Part shown: positions 54,663 through 62,566 of the stretch, piece by piece
Numbering within the stretch: position 1 is the first letter of the stretch
Layout: each line of letters starts with the position of its first letter
Source: an uncultured Candidatus Entotheonella sp.
GTDB lineage: Bacteria > Tectomicrobia > Entotheonellia > Entotheonellales > Entotheonellaceae
NCBI GenBank assembly: GCA_958295825.1
Contig: OY282375.1
Location: 1,845,489 to 1,909,488 of the forward strand
Reading direction: 5' to 3'
DNA length: 64,000 nt
Translations under genes and position numbers: made by a program
The notes under the pieces: model-generated
Databases searched by the model: none
What the model was told of the DNA's origin: nothing
What the model saw: the letters and a program-made list of their open reading frames with translations, nothing else

Positions 54663-55778
54663 GTGAGTTGCGAACGCCGCTGGGACCCCTGCATCGCCCA
54701 CCGCGGCACCGAATTGGAGAGGTTCCTCGCTCACTACTTCGCCCAGCCGGATCGAAATGTCCTGTTTGTGGGGGGTGCTGGCTTCGATCCACGGACGTGC
54801 GCCGTTGCTCACCGTCTTGGCAACACAGCCTCCGTCATTCGCGCCTTGCTCATCAAGGAAGGTCGACCTAATCCCCCGCAGGATCAAATCGATCGAGCCG
54901 TTGAGAACACGAATACTCTTCTCTCTACGCTGGCTGGTCTGCAAGTGGAACCGATTCATATATTCGGATCGGACGGTGCGGTGGTCGGCGGGCGCAACGC
55001 CATCAACGTCCTAAGTCGCCAGCATATGGAAGGCGTAACTGACATTGTCGTGGACATCAGCGCGTTGTCGGTGGGGACTAGTTTCCCGATCATCCGCTAC
55101 TTTGTCGAGCGGACCGTTCACGGCAAGAAATCCACAAATTTGCATCTATTCGTCGCACATGACCCGTGTTTGGATACTAATATCCGCTCCAAACCCAGCG
55201 ACACACCCGGCTATGTCCACGGCTTCAAGGGTCGCTCGACGCTCTTTGACGAGGCTAATTCTGCACGGTTGTGGCTGCCACAACTGGCTACCGGACGGCG
55301 CCCTGCACTCCGGCTGCTTTATGATTTCGTCTCACCCCACGACACGTGCCCGATCTTTCCCTTTCCAGCAAGCAACCCTCGTCGCGGAGACGAACTGGCG
55401 GAAGAGTATCTGACCGAACTCGAGAGCACTTGGTCGGTTGACACACGCAACGTCGTGTACGCCGACGAGAGCGATCCCTTGGATCTTTACCGAACCATCC
55501 TCAGACTGGACGACCTTCGCAAACCTGTCTTTGCAGAAGCAGGAGGCTCTATGCTTATCCTCTCCCCGCTGGGCAGTAAGGTGATGGCTCTTGGTGCACT
55601 GATGGCGGCACTGGAACGCGACTTGCCCGTAGCCCATCTCGAGCCGATCGGCTACGAGTTTGAGGCGTCAATGCCAGAGAAGATCGACGAGCCGGATCTC
55701 ATACATGTATGGTTGGAAGGTGAGGTCTATCCGCAGCCCCGTCCCGCCTTGCAGATGGAAGGATTCCCGGCGCCATGA
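54663..55778 (+). CDS. Unrecognised cassette protein (Rossmann-like start)
   Basis: 371 residues from GTG 54663, one base after the ATPase stop. I do not recognise the family. The N-terminus NVLFVGGAGFDPRTCAVAHR suggests a nucleotide-binding beta-loop; later VTDIVVDISALSVGTSFPII and LHLFVAHDPCLDTNIRS, then AGGSMLILSPLGSKVMALGA. No membrane segments. Tight coupling to both neighbours (ATGA overlap with the kinase) implies a shared pathway. Could be a second sensor or an effector. Confidence 0.7.
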   Translation: MSCERRWDPCIAHRGTELERFLAHYFAQPDRNVLFVGGAGFDPRTCAVAHRLGNTASVIRALLIKEGRPNPPQDQIDRAVENTNTLLSTLAGLQVEPIHIFGSDGAVVGGRNAINVLSRQHMEGVTDIVVDISALSVGTSFPIIRYFVERTVHGKKSTNLHLFVAHDPCLDTNIRSKPSDTPGYVHGFKGRSTLFDEANSARLWLPQLATGRRPALRLLYDFVSPHDTCPIFPFPASNPRRGDELAEEYLTELESTWSVDTRNVVYADESDPLDLYRTILRLDDLRKPVFAEAGGSMLILSPLGSKVMALGALMAALERDLPVAHLEPIGYEFEASMPEKIDEPDLIHVWLEGEVYPQPRPALQMEGFPAP

Positions 55779-56830
55779 CCACCGTCACCCGACCCAAGGT
55801 CTTCGGGACAGGGCTGATAGCCCTCGATCTTGTCATCAGCCTCAATCTGGGGACCCCAATCCGATCTTGGGCGGGCGGAACGTGCGGCAACGTATTGTCG
55901 ATTTTGGCGTATCTCGGGTGGGATGCCTACCCGGTTTCACGCATGAACAGTGACGTGGCATCGGATCATGTCCGCGCCGACATGAAGCGGTGGGGAGTCC
56001 ACCTCGATTGGGCTAACTGCGTCCCAACCACAAACACGCCGATGGTCGTTCAAGAAATCCGACGTAGGCGAGATGGCCGATCCCACCATCGGTTTTCCTG
56101 GTCATGTCCGAGTTGTGGCACATGTCTACCCCCCTATAAGGCAATCACGGTCGATGCGGTAGAGAGGGTTAAGCCGGCGCTTGTCGATGCGTCGGTGTTC
56201 TTCTTGGATCGCCTGTCGCGCGGCGCCCTCGCATTAGCCGCCGAGGCATCTGCTCGTGGGGCCTTGGTAGTGTTTGAACCATCCAACAAATCAACCAACA
56301 AGCTTATGGCGGAAGCGCTCACACTCTCTCATATTGTTAAGTACGCTAACGATCGCCATTCCTTTATTCGCAGTGTAATGGCGAACGGCTCCGCAGCACT
56401 ACTCGAAGTGCAAACCCTGGGGGAGAAAGGTCTGAAGTACCGGCACCGCCTGGGCCGTGGTATTTCCGATTGGATGTATCTTGAGGCCGTTACTGCGCCT
56501 CAGCTTACCGATGCCTGTGGTTCCGGCGACTGGTGTACGGCTGGCCTGATTGCTAAGGCCACAATCGGGGGGCAGGAAGGGTTGCGCTGTGCCGGTGCTC
56601 GTGGCGTTCGGGCAGCTCTTCGCTATGGCCAAGCACTTGCGGCTTGGAACTGCGGTTTCGAAGGAGCACGGGGCGGTATGTATGCCGTTTCTCGGCAAGC
56701 ATTCAAAAGTCAGATCACCAGTCTGCTAAACGGTCAGTTCGATAGCACTCATAACGCTCGCGTGAAGAATATTGCGGCGCAGGTAGTAACCTGCCCGGCC
56801 TGTACGCCCGGGCCACCCGGACCACACTAA
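55775..56830 (+). CDS. PfkB-family sugar/nucleoside kinase with Cys clusters
   Basis: 351 residues. Ribokinase-like: FGTGLIALDLVISLN start, WAGGTCGNVLSILAYLGWDA (substrate-binding GG), SVFFLDRLSRGAL, FEPSNKST, and LTDACGSGDWCTAGLI, the GAGD anion-hole motif as GSGD with catalytic Asp. Unusual: SCPSCGTCLPPY near residue 110 sits in the lid region, and the C-terminus ends VTCPACTPGPPGPH, so a zinc site is likely. Final gene of the five-gene cassette. Confidence 0.85.
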   Translation: MTTVTRPKVFGTGLIALDLVISLNLGTPIRSWAGGTCGNVLSILAYLGWDAYPVSRMNSDVASDHVRADMKRWGVHLDWANCVPTTNTPMVVQEIRRRRDGRSHHRFSWSCPSCGTCLPPYKAITVDAVERVKPALVDASVFFLDRLSRGALALAAEASARGALVVFEPSNKSTNKLMAEALTLSHIVKYANDRHSFIRSVMANGSAALLEVQTLGEKGLKYRHRLGRGISDWMYLEAVTAPQLTDACGSGDWCTAGLIAKATIGGQEGLRCAGARGVRAALRYGQALAAWNCGFEGARGGMYAVSRQAFKSQITSLLNGQFDSTHNARVKNIAAQVVTCPACTPGPPGPH

Positions 56831-56865
56831 ACCAAGTGTCGGCTCCTCCGATGAATGCCTGACTA

Positions 56866-56963
56866 GAGCACTTTCGGAGCAGATTGACTTGCACCCGAAA
56901 CCACGAAATTGCTGTGCTTTGCGAGTTGGTCTCTCGATAATTCCATTAGATGCGGAAAGGCTC
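56866..56963. mobile_element. IS630-type MITE candidate
   Basis: 98 bp flanked by TA on both sides. The left end is GAGCACTTTCGGAGCAG, and the right end reverse-complemented is GAGCCTTTCCGCATC, resembling the ends of the IS630 at 60546 (GAGCATATTCGG). No coding capacity. Sits just after the kinase gene. Confidence 0.6.
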
Positions 56964-56971
56964 TAGAGGCT

Positions 56972-57052
56972 ATCTCATAAATGTCTGACGGGTGGCTCTG
57001 TAGGTGGCCCGGCGTTCCTAGGCCAAACTAACGGTCCTACCATTTATGAGAT
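56972..57052. repeat. Inverted repeat, second MITE-like sequence
   Basis: ATCTCATAAATG (56972-56983) and its complement CATTTATGAGAT (57041-57052) are perfect 12-bp arms around about 57 bp. Probably the ends of a small IS5-type derivative; separates the two defence-like cassettes and could also act as a terminator. Confidence 0.55.
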
Positions 57053-57145
57053 GAGTTCTAGTAACGGAACTCGAAGGACAGCTTCGCGTCGCCGACCTCT
57101 ATCTTTCAGAGACAACACCTGCACCTCGGAGTAGTTGAACAAGCC

Positions 57146-58324
57146 ATGGAAGCGACAACACGTCCTTTATTCGCTCTCTACATTGTCTGGCATCCCTCGA
57201 ATGCGAACGGTGCTCAAGTGGCGAACCTGCTTCACGGGCATTTTGGTCGTACCCGTCATCAGGATATTGCTGGAGATCCTGGATTAAGTGTCCTCTATCG
57301 TAGTGAAATCGCGCCTGCAGGTGTTGCTCCGTTGGGGATCGACTGGGACGAAGCAGAAACCACGGCAGCCATCGTGCTGGCGGATTCGGCGCTTGCCGAC
57401 GATTCTGCATGGTCGGATTATGTTCATGAACTGTCCCGGAACGCGCAGACGAGAGGGCGCCTGCTCGCCCGCCTATTTCCCGTCACGATGGATTCCAGAG
57501 GTCATGAACTCCAGTTGGAGGAGCAGGCGTTACGTTGGGACCGTTGGGAGGGATCGAATGAGGAGAAGAGACAGCGGCTCGTCCACGAACTCACCTATGA
57601 ATTTAGCCGGATGCTGCGGCATCGTCTTGCCCTGCTTCGTCAACCTGAAGCAGAGGATGCGTCTCTTTCAGAGTATCTGGAGAAAATCCAGGTGTTTCTT
57701 AGCCATGCCAAGCGCGATGATGATGGTGAACCGATTGCGAGAAACATCCGCAACTGGCTGCATGAAAACATTGCTTTGTCGAGCTTCTTTGATGTCTTTG
57801 ACATCCCGGCTGGTTTGTCGTTTCGGGAGATTCTGCTACATGAGGTTGAAACTAGCGCTGTCGTGGCGGTGCACACAGACGCCTATTCGTCCAGTGAGTG
57901 GTGTCGCCGCGAGATCATTGAAGCCAAACGGCGCCACGTGCCGATGATTGTCGTGGATTGCTTGCGCGACCTCGATCAAGGCAGTATTCCATACATGGGC
58001 AACGTTCCGATCGTTCGGATGAACCCAGACCGGCAGGACCGAATAGATACAGTCACTGGATGCTTGCTTGACGAGATTTTTCGGACCTATCTATGGCGCT
58101 GCCGGATCGAGCCATTTCGCAAAACGCACCCCAACGTGTTGTTTACAGCACGGCCGCCTGAATTACTTTCGTTGGCAACGCTGCCCGTTCACCAGAGCGA
58201 GGGCACCTCGGAGATCGTGTACCCCGAACCACTCCTGGGCGCAGACGAGGCCCGGCTATTTTCGGAAATTGCCCCTCATGTGCCTGTGCTGACGCTGACC
58301 GAGTGGATAGAGGAAAACCAATGA
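57146..58324 (+). CDS. Double TIR-domain protein (predicted NADase effector)
   Basis: 392 residues from the ATG at 57146. Residues 8-120 form a divergent TIR-like domain (FALYIVWHPSNANGAQVANL, DWDEAETTAAIVLADSALAD). Residues about 185-300 form a clear TIR: KIQVFLSHAKRDDDGEPIAR, FFDVFDIPAGLSFREIL, SAVVAVHTDAYSSSEWCRRE, where the Glu after WCRR is the expected NAD-cleaving residue. The C-terminus is unassigned. Its stop overlaps the SLOG gene's ATG by four bases. In Thoeris-type systems TIR proteins cleave NAD+ or make ADPR-like signals; this one could be the effector. Confidence 0.85.
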   Translation: MEATTRPLFALYIVWHPSNANGAQVANLLHGHFGRTRHQDIAGDPGLSVLYRSEIAPAGVAPLGIDWDEAETTAAIVLADSALADDSAWSDYVHELSRNAQTRGRLLARLFPVTMDSRGHELQLEEQALRWDRWEGSNEEKRQRLVHELTYEFSRMLRHRLALLRQPEAEDASLSEYLEKIQVFLSHAKRDDDGEPIARNIRNWLHENIALSSFFDVFDIPAGLSFREILLHEVETSAVVAVHTDAYSSSEWCRREIIEAKRRHVPMIVVDCLRDLDQGSIPYMGNVPIVRMNPDRQDRIDTVTGCLLDEIFRTYLWRCRIEPFRKTHPNVLFTARPPELLSLATLPVHQSEGTSEIVYPEPLLGADEARLFSEIAPHVPVLTLTEWIEENQ

Positions 58325-59142
58325 GGAATCAGAGGACCGAAACAATATCACGTGTAGCCATTTCAATATCTGATAGCCCCGACACAGCCGTACTCGGATT
58401 GAGCAACAAGCATCTGCAAGAAGCCATGGACGAGCTTGCATTATCTCTGCTCTCTTCAGGAACGAGCCTAGCATATGGGGGTGACCTGCGCGCAAACGGT
58501 TTTACGGAGTTGTTGTTTGAACTGCTCATACGGTATCAGGATCATCCGCGCCATAGCGAAAAGATCAGCGTGACTGACTACTTGGCGTGGCCCGTGCACA
58601 TTCGAATGACGGCGGGCGATCTGGCCGTGTTCTTCTCGGGGCACGAAGGGACCGTGCGCCTCGTCTTTCTTGCACGGGATGGCAGTCGATTGGAGCAGGA
58701 ACAACGATTGAAACTCCCGTCGCATGAACCGGATGACGACGAGTGGGCCGATGGGCTAACCGAGATGCGAGTCGTCATGCGACAGGAAACCCAGGCTCGC
58801 ATCGTTCTTGGCGGCAGGGTGGAGGGCTACAAGGGACGCATGCCGGGCATCGCCGAGGAAACGCTTTTATCCCTTCAGGCGCAGCAGCCGGTATTTCTGC
58901 TCGGCGGCTTCGGGGGCTGTACTCGCGATATTGCGGAGACGATTGGTCTTGTGGACCGGTGGGTTGGTTCGCGTGGGGACTGGAGTGGCCGCTCGTCCTT
59001 TAGGCGGTACTCGCCGAGAGACCTGCACAACGGTCTGTCGGACGAAGATAATGCGATTCTTGCCCGAACGCCGCACATTGACCAAGCAGTAACCCTCATG
59101 TTACGGGGGCTCCATCGAATATCTAAACAATCCAACCGGTAA
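58321..59142 (+). CDS. SLOG-domain protein
   Basis: 273 residues from the ATG at 58321. Rossmann-like SLOG: SRVAISISDSPDTAVLGLSN, SLLSSGTSLAYGGDLRANGF (nucleotide-binding GG), PGIAEETLLSLQAQQPVFLL, GGFGGCTRDIAETIGL. SLOG domains sense ADPR-type signals in ThsA of Thoeris. Here it stands alone, without SIR2 or macro domains. Coupled to the TIR gene (ATGA overlap). Confidence 0.83.
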   Translation: MRNQRTETISRVAISISDSPDTAVLGLSNKHLQEAMDELALSLLSSGTSLAYGGDLRANGFTELLFELLIRYQDHPRHSEKISVTDYLAWPVHIRMTAGDLAVFFSGHEGTVRLVFLARDGSRLEQEQRLKLPSHEPDDDEWADGLTEMRVVMRQETQARIVLGGRVEGYKGRMPGIAEETLLSLQAQQPVFLLGGFGGCTRDIAETIGLVDRWVGSRGDWSGRSSFRRYSPRDLHNGLSDEDNAILARTPHIDQAVTLMLRGLHRISKQSNR

Positions 59143-59165
59143 GAGGCCAAAAGGAGGAGACGAAA

Positions 59166-59759
59166 TTGCATAAGGTATTTATCAGCTATTACCACGACAA
59201 CGATCAGGGCTACAAGGAGCAATTGGTAAAGTTCGGTAAGGATAATTCCATATTTATGGACGCTTCCGTTGATACGAGAGATATTTCGGATGACCTGAGC
59301 GATGAGCGGATACGCGAGATAATCAGGGACGGATACTTAAGGGATTCAACGGTAACAATTGTCTTGGTTGGGACGGAGACAAAACGCAGGAAACATGTGG
59401 ACTGGGAAATCTATTCGAGCATGTACGATGGGAAGGTAAACAAAAAGTCGGGGATTCTGGTAGTCAATCTGTCGGAAACGGGCAGTGAGCATATTCATAC
59501 ATCACACGGAGAAGAAGAAAGAAACCTTTACCCAGACATCATGTCATGGGTTTCAATAGATAGCAAAACCAAATATGAAGATCGCTACATGCCTGCTCGG
59601 CTCATGGACAACCTGCTTGAACCAAAAGCCAAGGTGTCTGTTACACCATGGAACAGAATCAATGCCAAGACTCTGTCGGTTCTAATCGAGTTAGCGTTCC
59701 GGGACCGTGGCCAGTGTCAGTATGACCTTAGACGACCAATGAGGCGGAACAACTCATAA
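59166..59759 (+). CDS. ThsB-type TIR-like protein
   Basis: 197 residues from TTG 59166 with a perfect AAAGGAGGAG site. HKVFISYYHDNDQGYKEQLV, FMDASVDTRDISDDLSDERI, YLRDSTVTIVLVGTETKRRK, HVDWEIYSSMY are characteristic of the DUF1863/ThsB TIR-like family. In Thoeris, ThsB detects phage proteins and makes a cyclic ADPR isomer. AT-rich relative to its neighbours, suggesting separate acquisition. Confidence 0.9.
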   Translation: MHKVFISYYHDNDQGYKEQLVKFGKDNSIFMDASVDTRDISDDLSDERIREIIRDGYLRDSTVTIVLVGTETKRRKHVDWEIYSSMYDGKVNKKSGILVVNLSETGSEHIHTSHGEEERNLYPDIMSWVSIDSKTKYEDRYMPARLMDNLLEPKAKVSVTPWNRINAKTLSVLIELAFRDRGQCQYDLRRPMRRNNS

Positions 59760-59900
59760 ACACAACGGCGGTGAGTACGTGCAAGGACCTGGGCCGCCAC
59801 TACCTGCATGGATTATCTCCTCGGACAGCTGAAGAACGTCAGGACAACAGACCAACCAAATGACGAAACAAAAAATGCCCTGGTCGCCTCCCGGTGACTA

Positions 59901-59915
59901 GGGCCTGTTGACATT
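59901..59915 (+). repeat. Solo end of the IS427-like element
   Basis: GGGCCTGTTGACATT, identical to both ends of the element at 23265-24103, but with no partner end or transposase here. Relic of an insertion or deletion. Confidence 0.8.
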
Positions 59916-60545
59916 CGCGCGATTGCCAAGCACGGATCAACTCCACGAATCATGGCAACGTATTGATGTTGAAGGATTTTTCCGCCTGAGCATCGCACAT
60001 GGAGAGAGCCGCAATCAGCGTCTCGAAGTTCCAAACCCTCAAGCAAGAGGCCGACACCGAGACAAGCATCGTGCTGGTTTCTGGCGTCCCCATTGACTCC
60101 AGCGCCAAGCTGGCGACTCATACAACTGTTTTGCAACCAACCTTCGACGCCGTCTATGCTTGAAGAACAGCCACGGCAACCACACCCAGCAACAAAACCA
60201 CACCCACACGGCCAACTTCAAACGTCCCCACTGACACCCTCACCTACTTTTCCCCCGACCGTGTGGAAAAGTGCTGCCTATTGACATCGAAAGCGCCTGA
60301 GCAGATTGCTTCCCTCAACATCAGCCCTAACCCGGCACAGCCTTTCCCCTTCGCCTTATCGCGGAGCTCCGGGGAAAGGCACAGACCTCTTCGCCAGGCC
60401 CTGCGAAGCATCGACATGAGAAAGCATCCCTGTCTCCTATCGCTTGCTGAAAAACCATCGCTCAGAAATCGGCCGACGCTCTGTCGCCCCCAACGCCGGC
60501 GAGAAATCGCCGCGGTCGAAGGCGTCCACGAGCCGCAGGACACTA
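59916..60545. other. 630-bp stretch without a convincing gene
   Basis: A 54-codon frame from the ATG at 59999 (ERAAISVSKFQTLKQEADTE) has some protein-like character but no ribosome site. The rest shows no coding pattern; composition is A/C-rich near 60180-60240. Confidence 0.35.
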
Positions 60546-60558
60546 GAGCATATTCGGA

Positions 60559-61083
60559 TCATATTGTTTTATATCCTACATGGGTGAAGTAGTTAGCGCA
60601 TTCCTCAGGTGAAAACGCCTCCAGGGCCGTGGCGATGGCTGACTCCAGTCCGTCAACGGTGTGTGCTGCAGCCTTGCGAAGCAACGCCTTGAGCTTCGCA
60701 TACGCTTGCTCAATCGGATTGAAATCCGCTGAGTACGGCGGCAGGTACAACAGCGTGGCTCCCGACTCGCCGAGCGCTTCGCGGACCCCTTGAACTTTGT
60801 GAGCCGCAAGGTTAGCCAGCACAACGATGTCGCCGACGCGAAGACTCGGACCCAATAGGGTGCTGGCGTAGGCACGAAAGGCGGCGCCATCCATGACCAT
60901 GGGCGCCGTGAGACCATCCAGACGCAAGCCGCACACCAGCGTGGTGGTCTTCCAATGACCGTGTGAAACGGATGCCCGGCAACGCTTGCCAGGCGACGAA
61001 CGGCCCCGCCGCCTGGTCATGTTGGTAGTCGCTCCGGTCTCATCGATAAAGACGAGTTTCGTCGCCTCAAGGTGGGGCTGCAT
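60559..61083 (-). CDS. IS630 transposase catalytic domain with substituted catalytic Asp
   Basis: 174 residues. LEATKLVFIDETGATTNMTR holds the first catalytic Asp; SADFNPIEQAYAKLKALL holds the last acidic residue. The second catalytic Asp, normally in V-L-D-N-L, reads VVLANLAAHKVQG (GCT instead of GAT), which should abolish transposition. Read from orfA by frameshifting. Confidence 0.85.
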   Translation of the reverse strand: MQPHLEATKLVFIDETGATTNMTRRRGRSSPGKRCRASVSHGHWKTTTLVCGLRLDGLTAPMVMDGAAFRAYASTLLGPSLRVGDIVVLANLAAHKVQGVREALGESGATLLYLPPYSADFNPIEQAYAKLKALLRKAAAHTVDGLESAIATALEAFSPEECANYFTHVGYKTI

Positions 61084-61109
61084 GGCAGCCCAGGCTTGTC
61101 GCCTTGCGG

Positions 61110-61496
61110 CTATGTCATCACGCTCCTGCTCACGGGCGTGCGCCGTCTTTTTTTGAACGTGATGCCGTGGCGTCGGAAGAACTCGTGCAGGGTGCTGATG
61201 GCGAAGGTCTCACCCCGCTCGCTGCGCAGGCGTTGTTGGAGTTCGGCGAGGGTGACGTCGGGCGTCTGGTGTATGGCAGCCCTGAGAAAGTCGGCCTGTG
61301 CTTCGATGCGCCTGGAGCGACGGTCGCCGCCGCAGGGTTTTGCCTGGGTGCGTCCGGTGCTGAGGTAGGCCTGCATCCACCTGACGGCGCTGGCGGCACT
61401 GATACCGAATCGTTTGGCGGCGGCGTTTCGTGACAGGCCGCTTTCGACGGCTCGGATGACGCGCAGGCGGAGGTCTTGGGACAGGTAAGCTGCCAT
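61110..61496 (-). CDS. IS630 transposase N-terminal HTH protein (orfA)
   Basis: 128 residues. YLSQDLRLRVIRAVESGLSR, NAAAKRFGISAASAVRWMQA is the DNA-binding HTH, then TLAELQQRL and HEFFRRHGITFKKRRR. An A7 run in the coding strand (61148-61154) is the likely programmed slippage site into the catalytic frame, as known for this subgroup. Confidence 0.85.
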   Translation of the reverse strand: MAAYLSQDLRLRVIRAVESGLSRNAAAKRFGISAASAVRWMQAYLSTGRTQAKPCGGDRRSRRIEAQADFLRAAIHQTPDVTLAELQQRLRSERGETFAISTLHEFFRRHGITFKKRRRTPVSRSVMT

Positions 61497-61604
61497 GGTT
61501 GGAGGTCTCCTGTGGGAAAGCGGTTAGGAAAGACGACTCAAGCTAGCCAGGATACCATGACAGTACAACTAGAACCGAAATTGCTCTAGCACCTTCCTCC
61601 GGGG

Positions 61605-62560
61605 ATGCTTCGCATGAACCGGCTCTACTACGGCGACTGCTTCACGATCACGCGAGATCACGTGAACCTGGGGAGTGTAGACCTGGTTGACCTGGACCCA
61701 CCCTTCAACTCGAATCAGGAATACAACGCCATCTTACAAGGACGAAACGGGGCGCCCCTATCGCAAGACCTATCTCCCCTCTGGGAGACCCGCAACAAAT
61801 TTGTGGAACGATATTGACAGCCTGTCTGGCCGCGCCCGTGAACGCATCGGATATGCCACCCAAAAGCCCATTGCCTTGCTTGAACGCATCATCAAGGCGT
61901 CGAGCAACGAGGGCGACACGGTGTTTGATCCCTTCTGTGGACTCGCTACGACACTTGAAGCCGCCCACAGACTCAATCGGAAGTGGACCGGCATCGACAT
62001 TGCCATTCATGCCGTCAAGCGCGTGGCGAAAGTGCGCTGGCAAGACCGCCTGCGCTTGGTTGAGGGTAAAGACTTCGTGGTTGACGGCGTGCCGCGCACC
62101 CTGGAAGGCGCGCGTGACCTGTGGCAGCGTGATCCCTATCACTTCCAGAAGTGGTGTCGAAGCCGTGGAGGGCTTCGTAACAACGAGGCGCACGGCAGAC
62201 GGCGGCCTTGATGGCCGCCTGTACTTCGCTAGGCCGAACATGGATGATCTGCAAAGCATGGCGATCGGGGTCAAGGGCGGCAAGAATGTCGGCATTGCCA
62301 CGCTGCGTGCCTTACGCGGCGTGTTGGAGAATGACGCGGCGCTGATCGTCGGCCTGCTTATCCTGGAGCCGTTAGGCGTAACAAAGGAACGCAACTTCCA
62401 TCACTTCATGGCTGAAGCAGGGGATACCCAGTCCACGTTTGCGCGGCCCTATCCGCGCCTGCAACTACGGACGGTTGCAGACATCCTGAACGGCAAAGGA
62501 TTCGACGTGCCGGGCATGGTTGCACGCGGCACCGGGCAGGGTGTACTATTAAGCCTGTAA
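61605..62560 (+). pseudogene. DNA adenine/cytosine methyltransferase with Mrr-like tail, decayed
   Basis: MNRLYYGDCFTITRDHVNLG, VDLDPPFNSNQEYN (catalytic DPPF) is followed by loss of the central part and a frameshift. The next frame has IGYATQKPIALLERIIKASS, DTVFDPFCGLATTLEAAHRL (AdoMet-binding motif I), then another shift near 62155 into IGVKGGKNVGIATLRALRGV, an Mrr-like restriction endonuclease patch. The original was probably a methyltransferase fused to a nuclease domain; now non-functional. Confidence 0.8.
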
Positions 62561-62566
62561 ATACTT

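Larger units (their letters stand above)
60546..61586 (-). mobile_element. IS630-family element
   Basis: 1,041 bp flanked by TA target bases (60544-60545, 61587-61588), as expected for IS630/Tc1-like insertion. Ends GAGCATATTCGGATC and, reverse-complemented from the right, GAGCAATTTCGGTTC. Contains a two-frame transposase. Confidence 0.85.

Noticed and set aside
57146..59759. A canonical type I Thoeris (ThsA with SIR2) locus
   Set aside because: No SIR2 or macro domain is encoded; SLOG stands alone, so only a Thoeris-like label is justified.
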